Positions 1-12,400 of a DNA stretch of 64,000 nucleotides are shown one piece after another. A model generated the notes under the pieces. The model searched no databases. It had not been told where the DNA came from and was given only the letters and a program-made list of their open reading frames with translations. Source of the stretch: Dromaius novaehollandiae (taxonomy: Eukaryota; Chordata; Aves; Casuariiformes; Dromaiidae); assembly GCF_036370855.1 (NCBI RefSeq), contig NC_088100.1, positions 40,372,254 through 40,436,253 of the forward strand. The letters are read 5' to 3'. Position 1 is the first letter of the stretch, and every line of letters begins with the position of its first letter. The translations under genes and the position numbers were made by a program.

Positions 1-731
1 GTTTCCTTGTCTGTTCTAGTAGAAGGGAGATTTTGACTTGGAGACAGAACTTCAAATGCACATACATAATAAAAGAAATAGAAAATTCTGCCAGTGTATA
101 TCTACATTTAGGAGTAGTATCTCTTCCCCTTCTCTGCTCCTTCCTCCCCCCGCCCACTATACTCTTGTATTGAGATCATCCTGAAGGGCAAAGGATAGTG
201 TAGCAAACGATGCAGTGTGTAGTTCAGTATTTTTTTTTTCCCTATAATGTATACCTAATGCTTTCCTTTATCATTGTATGTGCTTGTTTGTTTGTTTTTC
301 CCATTTTGAATTACAGGACCTGACTATTTGCAGGTGTTTTGTAAGCCAAGAGGGAGTAAAGGGAGTCTGCATGTACACTCTTACAGAAACTGCATATTGT
401 TTTATTCATGCTGTGGTCACTTACACTTTGTCAGTATGAGGGTTTTTTCATCCTTTGAAGCCTATTGTGTGGCAGTGCAGCAGAGCAGTGATGTGCTTGC
501 TCTCTGAGTTATTGTCGAGGCATTTGTTCAAAAGTTCCAAGGTATCAGGAAATGTCTATGCTTGCCACATAGCGAATAAACTAGCATATTTATAGTTCAC
601 AGGTAACCACAGTGTTGTTTAAAATTTTACCCGCAACTTTTGAGAATTAAAAGCCATGCAGGAAAGGGGTGGGAAAAGAAAGATATTCTTGTGTTTCCAC
701 GTTTTTATTAATATAAACTCTCTGTTTACAG
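1..731. other. ORC3 intron (partial)
   Basis: A/T-rich intronic sequence with a short (TTTG)n stretch near 284-296. I see no exon with ORC3 N-terminal similarity, so the first exons lie left of the window. Confidence 0.7.
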
Positions 732-876
732 CAAGTACAAGAAGAATTGAATAAACAGTTATTTGATAACCTAGTAAGTTTTCTAAGACGGTCTCATTCT
801 GAGTTCCAAGAAAAGACAACAGAATGGACTTGTCGGATGAAGTCCAGAGAAATCCCTACTGCAGCTCTTGTTTTAG
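732..876 (+). CDS. ORC3: ORC3 exon (first visible; likely exon 3 of the gene)
   Basis: The acceptor is tgtttacag and the donor is gtaact. The exon encodes [17 protein letters not shown]... through ...TAALVLG, visible residues 1-48, and ends one base into a Gly codon. It covers the N-terminal helix and the first strand of the AAA+-like domain. Confidence 0.94.
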
Positions 877-3800
877 GTAACTTTTTTTAAAGATATTTTG
901 TTATGTCCATCAGCTCTCTTAGAGTTGCTTAAAGTTGACACAGGCATAAAAGGAAATTATATTGCTGACTTGCAGCAACACGACCTTCAGAAACATTAAC
1001 AGAAGAGATTGGTGGGCTCAAGAGTAGGAAGCAGGAATTGACTTACATCTCTTTTGTCTATATGCATAAGGGTGCTATAAGGGAGCACTTTCCCTAAAGG
1101 TCTGTCTTAAGCAACTGGTAGTGATTTGAGTTTTTTCCTAATGCACTGGAGGTGCTTTGATTCTATTGCCATTTTTGTCACTAACTTCCTTGGTGGTTTC
1201 TATGACTAACTGTGGGATTATGCAGCTTCTGTATTTCTGATGTATGTTAATAAGTTGATTCCTGCAATTCGTCTTAGTTGTAGGAAAGCAGTATCCTTTT
1301 CTTAGAAAAGTAAAAGCAGAGTGAGAGAAAGATAGCTGAAGATCTTATTCTGAAGTTGTTTTCCATCTGTCCTTCCATCTGTCTGTCCCTTAAATGGTTG
1401 GCACTGTAATCTTAAACCTGGTTCAAGGCAACCTGATTGCAGTTTCACTATCATTTTGGGGAACATAAGATCAGGCCTGTGCTGTGGATTTATCAGTTCA
1501 CCACTAAGAAAGCCTGGGAGGTTAGTCTCCTTCTGTAGTTAGTGGAGAGGGAGGTTCCTACTCTGAATGACTTTGTGGAAGAAGCTGTGTGTTGCCCTCT
1601 GGAGGGGCCTGTCCTTTTCTTGGTTGGCTAAGGATATTAACAAAGGGAGTAAATGCTGAGTAACTCATGATAAATTCAGACTGTAGTTAGTACTAACTCG
1701 TAGGAATTGTCCTCCTTACGTAAGCCCTGTGCGGATCTAGGTATCGTGTCTGCACTGCATTGCTTTTAGAGCAGATGACTTTCAGCTTCTTGTCTGCAGG
1801 CCTTAGATAACTGTGTATAACTTGTGAAGGAATAAGTGGCAGGAAAGTTAGAAAAAGCAATACTATTCCCTGTAGATTTGTACCCTGAGAAATCTTTCCT
1901 ACAAAAAGAAAGAAGAGTGATCTTGACAGTGTTTCCCGATTCCTTTAAATCAGCTAGTATTAATGTGTATGTCTAAACTTGTGCTATTTTTTCTTTCCTC
2001 ATAGATGATTTTTGACTCCTTCCTTGAATGGAAGGAGTGGTATCTTCTTGTTTTGTCTGCTGTTCAGTTTATCATTCAGTGACTGTAGTCACAAGTCACA
2101 GGAAAACACACTTCATTTCTTTTTCTTTTAGGTGTGAATGTTACAGATCATGACTTGACATTTAAAAGCCTCTCAGAAGTCCTTCAGAATAACATTACTC
2201 CTTATGTAGCCTTGCTGCAAGCCAAAGACTGCCCAGGTAAATACTGCAATAGCTGTGCTGCTTCATCTGAATATGCTGTCAATTAACTAGAAATTCTAGC
2301 TTTTGTCACTAAATCTAAGAATAATGGGATGGAGGGATCTTGAAAACCTTCTGAAGATTTACTCCATCCCATATTTATGTAGTAGTAATGCCTACTGTAT
2401 TTTAAGAGATGTCCAGTTCTGTTTTAAAATAATGAAGATTGAAATACTACTTAGTTCTAGTATGAATGTCAGGATCATGCTGCGTAATGTGTTGCATGTT
2501 GATGTTGCAGATTGGCTTGTCTCTTGTTTGATCAGACAATATATGTATGCATTCCACTTCTTAAAGTGACTGTAAGCATTTATTTCAGGGAAGGAATAGG
2601 TAGAATAACATCCCCCCCACCCCCAAGTTCCTTTTTATTATTTAAATAAAAGATGAAAATCAGTCATGGTGGCATTCCCAGACTTCTTGATTGGCCTTCT
2701 CATTTTTAGGTCACTCTAATAGCATGTGGCTGGAGTCTAGGAAAGGTAAATGTCCCACATCTTATCCTGAATTGGTGCTATCCTGGCAAATTGATAGGGT
2801 AATTTTTTATTGCCTTAACAGCATGCGTACTGTGAATGTTTTCAAGGTTCCTGGACCGCATGAGATGAGTATTCTTGAGAGAGAAGGAGAATAAAAGTGA
2901 AAAATAAGGGGTAATAACTTGGGGGAATTTTCTGCAGAATGGGTTTGGAGAAGATTTGTGATTCTAGGTAACTAAGCAAATGTCTCTTCACTGTGTGTCT
3001 ACAAATGTGTTGTGAAGGCATAAAAAATCTGATGCAGAAGTTGATGGGGCAGCTGATGAACTGTTGTATAGATGTGGACTCATCGGATGAGGAGGACTAT
3101 GTTCAGGTTTCCCAGCACAGAATACGTTGTTCAATGACTTCTCTTATCAGCTGGTATGAGAATATAACAAAGGTATGGTTTTTGTATTGCTAGTTTACAA
3201 AAGTGACCTTTAGATTGTTCTAGAAAAGAAATAACTCAAGTTTATATGCACTAGTGAAAGAAATGCCAAAGGTAGCCTTTTCGTTTAATACTAAGAAACA
3301 ACTGAGGTGGTTTGAATATAAAAACATCTGTGACAAATTTGGAGTTAGTTTCTGATGAGGTATGCATGTCTGCTGTTCTGTCAGAATTCTGAAAAACAGA
3401 CAAAAAGAGACAGAGTAGTATTTTATGTTACGCTTCCATTGAAACCAGAAGCTTAAAATGCAGTGTCAACATCATGCCAGATGCTCTTCTCCCAGGAGTA
3501 CTGAGATGTTTTGTTTATCAGAATAAAACTTTAAGAACAGCCATCCAGGGGAAGGGCACCATATTAGTGTTAATGTGCCAGTATGTCATCCGCAGCCCAT
3601 ACTACATTGATAGGGAGTGAGATGATGATGTCTAAATGCTTTTTATATATTTTTATGTAGTAAAGCTAATGATGAATGCTCTTTAAGTTTTGTTTCAATG
3701 TCAAATAAAAGCTAGAACTGATTTTATGACTTCATTGGAGCAGTGTGCTGAAGAAAAATTGAGTTAGTACATGTTCCAGTTAGACTGGATAAACCAGAAA

Positions 3801-6378
3801 GTTCTGTGTACCCAACTACAAATCTACCCCCTTAGCCACAACAGAATTTCACCAGTTCTCTCCCACAGAGCTATCCTTGTCCTTGTTGGAATGAGTTTTT
3901 TCTTTTTTTTCTTTTTCTTTTTTTTTTTAATCTGTTTATTCTCTGCACTTCCTGCTATGCCAGATAGAGGAATCAAAAATTACAACTCTATATGTTAATT
4001 ACAAATACAATCATAGCAAAAAGTCAATTGTGTAGCTTTGGAGCATTATGATGTTAGAGACATGTGGTTCAATCTTTTTACTTTCCTGTCTTCTGTTTTA
4101 TAATGTATAACCAATGGCTTTAAAGAAAACAGATTCCGAAACTCCAAGCAAAAAAAGAATTTCCAGACACTTGCAGTCTCCTCCAGTTGTGGTTATCTTC
4201 AAAGATATGGAAAGTTTCACCACAAAAGTACTTCAAGACTTCATAGGCATCAGCAGGTAATGTGACCCAAGGTTTTGTTCTTCTGTTCTTTTACTCATTT
4301 TCTAGTTGCAGCTATTTTGAAGTATAACAATGAGAGAACTCTGTCAGTAGAGCGCTGGAATCAGATACTGCTGCGGCTTACTTTCAGCATTGACCAACTA
4401 TTTGTTAAGTTTTGGGGATAAATTAGCCTAAAGCTAACTTGGGACTCTGAAGCAGAGTGCCTGAGGGCAGGGTTGATACGTTGGGTGGTTAATTTAACTG
4501 TTTGCATAAGAGGATTTATTGGTACTACTTTTTATAAAATTTATGATTGAGAATCTAATTTTCTAAGATGCCTCGGTCTTGTCTGTATGTATTTTAAACT
4601 TTTTTTTCTAGATCCAAGTATATTTTTGTATAACTATTGATGTAATGCTGTAAAAAGGCCACTTGAAAAATTGAATAGCTTACTAATAGAAGTATACAAA
4701 ATTTGCCCAGAGATTTTCTGAATGTTGGCCAGGACCTGTAATGAATAGCTGACCACTTCAAGTGCTCCTGTGCTTCTGTCTTTCCTTAATAGTATCTTCC
4801 TTTATATTCTCTCCAGCCTTCCAGTCGAGAACCCATGCTGTTCTCCAGCAAGAATGCCTTATACTCAGGCACCAGGTTGGCGCTGCAGTTCCAGCAGGAT
4901 CCATGCTGCAGTCATAGAGTTAATTCTGCTGCAGCGTGCACACATAACATTACCCTTAACTGAGGCTAGGCAATTTCTTTTGCTGTGAGACCCACAATAA
5001 AAATCTTTTCTACTTCAAATTTGGCAGATGGTTCCCTGGAGTATGTTTTAAGAAGTAAAATCAGAAATTTACAGTTACCTGGAAATAATTAGGCTGTAGG
5101 GCAGGAGGAAACAAGGTTGTAATTGTTTTTAAATGCTGTGTTTTGTTTTGCTTTTTGTGGCAAAGATAAATGCCTAATCACAAGCATGTGGAATGTAGAT
5201 GAAGTGCAGTTCAGGTCTGTCAGTCTACTATTTGAAAATATACTTTTTAAATAGACTGTCTCTACTAATGGAAAAAAAAAAGTCCAGAAGAATCAAATGA
5301 CTCTGTAACTAAAGGTTGTCTTAATTGAAATGAAGTAGAGGATGGATAGAACAGAAGCTAGGCAGGGTTGCATAGTACTTTGAAAAAGATTTTGGGGAAA
5401 TTTCTAGAGATCAGATTTATTTCCTGCTTTTCAGTGTAAAATGTGCTATTTTAAATAATAAAGATGAAGTGGATAAATACGAGAGGTTTTTCTGTTTCTT
5501 AGTATTAAGATTCAGTTTCTCTCTCTCTGTTGGAATTCTTTGAGGTTACCAACAGTGGATAGTAATAATACATGAAGTTTAGTGGTTTTTACGTTTAAGT
5601 CTCTAGCATGGGTTTTTGAGGAGTTAAGAGAAATGAAGTAATTGTAGGATGACAGTTGAAACACTTAAAGTAAAAAACTGGCTATGGTGAAAACAAAGAA
5701 AAAAGGAACAAATTGTCAGTTTTAACCTAGAAGAGATTTAAGTTAGCAGAAGTTGTATTTCCTTGACACTCCAATAAAAAAATTGGAAAATAATGCTGAA
5801 AATATTGAATTTTGCGTAAAGATGTTCTGTGCTATTCCAGATGAATGCACCATTCAGTCCTGGTTATCAGTTCTCGAAGCATATGCTAAAATTATCTAAA
5901 GAGGAAGATTGAATCTGGAGGATTTTAAAATTTTTAAGTATAAGGGGAAATATAGAACTTTAGAAGGTTTTTGCATCTCTTTTACATTGAATAAATGGTG
6001 TAAATTTTGTAAATATTCTTGAGACCATTAGCTGTTTATACTTAAGTCTTTTCTAAGATACAGGGTTTTTAAAATTAATTGATAAGATCCAATTCTCTGA
6101 ATATAGGTTTTTCTTCAAGATGAGACCATTAAAATACTGTAACTGAAAGAAAGATGTTTCTCATGCTACTTCCTGAAATTTGAATTCTAAAAGATACAAT
6201 TTCATTTGCTTTTCTATTTTAGTACTTTATATAGCTTCTATTCTTTTTCATTTTACCCCACCTAAAAAATCATTACTCCCAGCAACTCTTTTACCTTACC
6301 TTTTTCTTTAGCTACGTTGTTTGATGATTCCCTGATGTTGTTATTACAGCATTGAGCTCAGATGAAGTAACATAACTA

Positions 6379-6435
<57 letters not shown>

Positions 6436-9400
6436 CCCTCCCCCCCCCCCCCCCCCCATGGTCTAGTCAGCATATCCATGAATTACCTCTAATTCTGATT
6501 TTTGGAATTGCTACATCTCCAATGATCATCCACAGCTTACTTCCTCACTCTGTTTCCTCTCTGCTATGCATAGAGCTTTTCCAGTCCCTTTCCTGTAAGG
6601 AGCACCTGTCTACTATAATTGACAAGGTAATTACCTTTCTACATAGCAGAAGTGTGTGTATTCAAGCACAATGTACATGGATGGCATTAAAAGTAGGTTT
6701 ATCTGTAGTTTCTGAAATAGAATCTGTTTCTGAGAGCTGTGTATTTTGGATATTTCTACTCAAAATTGCAGAGTAACTTATTAACAGTGAGAGTTTCCTC
6801 TTCATGCATTGAGACACGTTCACACACCTGCTTTCATCTTTTATTTGCATTGACATACATGCATGTATGTTTGGACAATTATACTTTGTGATTCCCACCT
6901 CTGCATTAAAGTGGTGTTTTGATCTAAGCTTCACTCTGTTCCACAAGAGGATAGGTTTATACAATGAAGAATTCAGTGATAGCTTTAAACATAGAAAAAT
7001 CCAGTTCAGCCTGAATTCTGCTTCTTGTCAGAAATAGCAGTTATCCAAATGGTCAAGTAATGTGGCCACTGTGATTTTTGGTACACCTCTTTCTGCAGGA
7101 TTTCCAAAATCACTGTCATATATGCAGACAGTAGTAGCATTCCTATTGTTATGACAATTTCTGTTCTACTGTTATTAATTTTAAAAGAAAATACAAAAAT
7201 AGGGTTAAGTAAAATTAACTTCAAACACTGTATAATTAGTAAAAGGTACTTACAAAGACATGATGAAATAAGCTGAAAATGAATCTTTGCACAGATACTA
7301 TGAGAACTAAACATTGTTTTTAGAAATTGACAATGTATTTAGTATCTCATTTAGTTGAATATCAACACATACTGAAGATTGTACCAAGTTGCATATATGA
7401 ATTTTGCTGAATTTGAATTTGTGAAAGAATTTCTGCTATGGCTACTTTCTTTCTCCTTTTTGTCTCCCTTAGCTACTTCTAACAACTCAGTTTGCCTTTA
7501 AACTGAGTGAGAAAGTTCTGCAGGTTCTCATCAACATATTCTTGTATCATGATTTCTCTGTCCAGAATTTTATCAAAGGATTTCAGGTAGGCAATGGTAA
7601 AAAGAACTCAAATTATGGCTGATGAAGTGTGATTACTGCACATTGAAAGATTTCTTCCATCCTAATCTTGCTGTAATTGACTTTGATGGGATAATGACCT
7701 TTGAAAACAGCTCAGGTCTGTGCACAGGTGGTGCTTCTTTGTTAAAGTTTTAAAGGAAAGCTTATAGGTCATAAGCATTTAAAAGTCAGCTTATTCTGTT
7801 GCAAAAACTATTTAAAAGTTACTTTAAAAATGAGAACCTTCCATATAGGGTAGAAATATTTATATTTTCTGTGTTTTAATTTGTAGCTTTTAGCAGCCCT
7901 GGCAGAGCTCCCCTAGCCAGATGTGTACCGTGTTGCTGCTCCGATCCTCTGTACCAGATCTTTGTGATCTGAACTGAGTTTCTTGAGGTATTGGTAGCCT
8001 GTACAGCAGTGTCTCTTCCCCATTTTGCCATATGATTACATGTGGCCTGAGGAGAGACCCCTGCTGTAGTACCTCTTCCTGCAGACAGATCTGCCAGGGC
8101 CCCTCTCATTTGAAAAAGTTGCCAGGATTTAATGATGCTCCACTGACCTGATGTGGAAACAAAAGTCCTGGCTCTGATAGCCTATGGCTGCCTCCTTCTG
8201 CACTGAACTATTCAATGATGAAGCAATTTCAGAAGTTCAGAATTCGTAAGCAATACATGAAAGAGGTCACCATCTTAGTTATGTCCAGGAGTGACGTTAA
8301 CCTTTCTGACAGAGTGGCTTTCCACTCCGACGGTGTTTGTTTTAAGTTATTAGTGAGATGTTGTGGGTGGTTTGCTTTTTTCCAACTGAAATCAGCAATA
8401 AAGCATGTCTGTACAGGTACGAAGTAAGAGCTTAGCTGTGTATTTTTGTGTATGTGAAATACAAACTGAAATGAGGATATATGATAAGTTTGCTTTTGCA
8501 CTATAGTTGCTTTTCATATCTTGAAAGATATTCTTTCCTGTTTGTGGATATTGGAGCTGAATACATAATCTAAAGAATGCAGTATTTTTCATAAGTGAAT
8601 ATAAAAATGTTTGACAAGCTATAGCTATTGTTATGTAAGAGGGTAAAAAGTGAGGTACTGAGTAGTACATATAGCAGAAAAGGTAATTATGTGACTGTAT
8701 TTAAAACTGAAAAATCTGTATCCTGTAGTGGCTGGTAGAATATCTGTGAACTGTAATTAAGATTGTTTTTAAAGGAATGCCATTACTACTATTGTAGCAT
8801 ATACGCTTTAGTAACAAGAAAGCCTTAGAGGGTAGATATGGCAAGGAAGATGAATTTTCATGAACATCACTGGTTCTTGCTTTCTTTTTCAGCTCTGTAT
8901 TGTGGAACACTTCCATTCCCAACCCCTTAGTGTACTGTGTTGTCAACTGGTAGAAGCTAAGAAGAGAGTAAATTCTTTGTCACATAGTCAGTGTGAAAAT
9001 ATTCGAAGACTGCCCTCTTTTAGAAGGTAAAAGGGGAAGTAAGTTTTTGAACAGTTTTGTTCTCAGCTTTAAAAAATATAATAGGAATCTGTAAATTTAA
9101 CACTGTGGGAAATGTAGGCCACTTGTGCATATGTTTCAATAGCAAAGATAAATCCATGAAAATGAAGACAGTTCTAAGTAATTTCAGGAACCCTTAATCT
9201 TTTGGTCTAGAAAATATAGCTTCTGTGGTGGGTGATTTGTTACATCACTTGAACTCCCCCCACCCCACCCCATCCCTAGTACAGAAACAGACTATTTTGA
9301 CAAATTGCCACAAATCACTTTTCAGCTTGTTAAGCTAACTTGGAGCATATCTCTTGGGTTTTGTTGTGGCCTTACAACTTGCTGGATCTGACTGTTCCTT

Positions 9401-12400
9401 TCTGAATTCTTCTGGGTAAATCCTTACAGCAGCATAAGCTTTTCAAACTTGTTAATTCTATAATTTTTAAGGGTACTTTATGATACAATTTTTGTGTTCT
9501 GTTTCCCCCCCCCCGCCCTTACGATCAGGTATGTGGAAAGTCAGGTATCAGAGAAACAGATTGCGCTGCTGACAGCAGATAACTTCTTAAAGGTAGGTAA
9601 AATTAAAAAAAAATCTTTGGAGAGAAAAAATAACTTGCAAAGTATTAGTTTCATGTGGAAAATGATAAAATAGAAGACAAAGATGCATAGTTCTGTATAA
9701 CATCTTTCATAAAGTAGGTAGTGTGCTTTGCATCCAGGAGTGGAGAAATGGGATCTATAGGTCTAAACTCCAATTCACTAAGCTTGCTGGGTGTACCTTT
9801 ATAACAAGCTGCACAGCTTTTCTAGCATCAACTTTTATCTGTGTGTACAGATATAACTGCTTAAAAAGAAGGCTTATTTATAATCTAGTCTTTCAGTGCT
9901 AATTTATACTGGCTTTTCAAGAAAGTTTCTGAAGTGTTTGTAGAATGCTTAAATATTCTTGGAGGTTACCTCATAAACTCTTAGTTCTCCATACCCTCTG
10001 TTCAGTTTCCCAGTAGAATCAGTAGGACAGCCTGGGTCCATGTTCACACTAGGTATTGTGCAGGATTAATACTTTAATTAATTATGTTAGATGCTCATCT
10101 GAAGGTTTATGAAGTGATTAAAGTCAGGCTACTAGTATTGTGAGCGCTTTAGGAATTCACCATGCAGTGAAAGAAAGATCTGTTGGTTATTTTCACGAAC
10201 GGAACATTCTCAGCAGAAGCATCCCTCGGGATAAAGGTTTTCTCCAACTCCTTATCTCAAATATAGCTAACCTGTCATGGCAGATTGTATTACCAGAGAT
10301 GAAACAATTAAAAGTTATCCTAGCAGAGCTTCCTGGTCTGTAAGGTCTTCTCCAAGTATGAAGAACAATGTTAATGGTTGGAAGAGAGGTTGGTGGCACA
10401 TGAGTTTGCAAGTGCAACGCAGTTGTATTAGTCAATTAGAGATGATTTATACATGGTTTTATGATCCAAGGTCTTGAATGGCAATAATAGCTTAAGCTAT
10501 TGCTCTTCCCTTGCTGTTTAATCACACCTCAGCAGATGTGCTGGCACAGCTGCTTGTGTGGCTGTGCTGTGAATGGGATCAGGGAAACAATCCAACTTAA
10601 TATAACCTGAACAAATAAGAAAAGACATGGGAACTCTTGCAGGGTTGTTTCTGTAGAATGAGTTCTCTGACCTAGTTTGCTCCACAGTTGCATAAATGTT
10701 TGTGTTGGGACAGTAGGAAGAGGGAAGGGATGGGAATGAGAAGCTGGAGCTCTGCAAGGAAGGGTCATCCTCTTTTTTTTTTTTTTCCTGCAGTGGTGAC
10801 ATACTAAATGAATGTCAAACTTAGCAAGTAAAAAAAAAAAAAGGATATATAAAGAATAATACTGAAAATATTATAATGACTATTTAAAATCAGCAATACT
10901 GCCATTAATTGGGTAGTTTTTGTTTTGTGTTATCATATATTGGAAGAAATTGAAATAATAAGTAGAGGCAGTGTATGAAGATGCAAAAAATAAAAAATGT
11001 GTGGATTTGGTAAGAATTGTATCAAAGGAGTGAATGAGAAGGCTATGCCTGTTCAGGTGAGAAAAAATGAGTTACAGGAAGGTGACAGAATTATGCAAAG
11101 TACAGGTAGTCTGAAGAAAATAAATTCTCCATCATCACAACATGAGAGCAGAGACATTAAATTACATTGAAAGAATATTTAAAACAAATGGAAAGATACT
11201 ATTTTTACACAGCTGTCTTACCTAAGCTCTGAAAAATGTGCCATGTATGTAACTTCTAAAAATTATTTTCAAATGGATCAAGAAAGTAAATGCAATTTCT
11301 ACTAGATTTTTTGAGAGAATGCTTTCTAGGAGCATTAAAAAGCAAATTTTAGTTCTAAGACTCTTGTGTATGTACACAGGATATTTGTTTTTGATTTCAT
11401 CATCCATCTGATGCGGCTAGTACCACTCATTATTGGATGTTGATACTGGGCTGAATAGATCATTGATCTGTTATGGCAGTTGCAGTGTCATCTCTACAGG
11501 CTTTTGTAAATTCTGTACTATTTTGTTATTTATAGTTCTGTTGATAAAGATTACATAACTAGAGAGAGAACTTTTACAATACCGAGAGATAACTATATTC
11601 ATAGCTGCTAAGAGAGGTATCAACTAAAATTAAAAGTTTTCAACTCCACCACCTCCTGGCATAGTTAGGGATTAATGAAGGAATCCAGTTTTTTTTTTTT
11701 TAAGTGTTTTTTTCTTAAGCGGTCCTGTTTAATATTTATTATGGGAAAAAAAAGTGAGGTTGCATGAGTTTTTCTTATAGACCTACTTGAACACAGTTGC
11801 CTAAGCAAGCAATAGGTGGTTGTTTGGTGAGAATATGCATTGAAGTACATACAGTGTGTACTGAAGTGCCAAATCTAATCTCTTAATGAGAAATAAACCA
11901 TATATTTTCTAGTGGGAGGCTTGTCCCTTTCAGAGATACTAATGTCTGCCTGTTCATATTCAGATCAGAAGATTATTGACAATCATGAAGGTGTCTGAAG
12001 GAATATGATAAAATACAAAAAGTCTTGAAATATTCCTGATTTCCAGGTTCTCAGTTGAGGAAGATTAAAAAAAAAAAAAAAAAAAAAAAGCAAATAAAAA
12101 GCAAAATTGTGTAACTTACTTTGTGTATTGAAATAATTCCCTGCCCCCTGCCAACCTAGAAGGCATTGAATTGTTGCTGTCAGTTTTACCAGTGGGTTTT
12201 TTCTTAAGCTAAGTAGTCATCCATTAGTTCAGTAGATGAACTGCCACTGAGAGAGAGGATACAGACCTATGCCATGTCTAGCACAATATTGCTTAATTTG
12301 CATCAGCTGGGGAAATGTCCAGAAACCGATTGTGGCCACACAAAAGTTTTTTTTGTTTGGGAGTTTTTTGGTTTTCCCTCCTATTCATATAACAAAAAAA

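Noticed and set aside
2303..2569. 88-codon open frame right after an ORC3 exon
   Set aside because: Intronic and out of any ORC3 frame; part of it resembles decayed CR1 sequence.
12061..12095. A23 tail as evidence of a processed pseudogene
   Set aside because: No coding similarity upstream and no clear flanking duplication.
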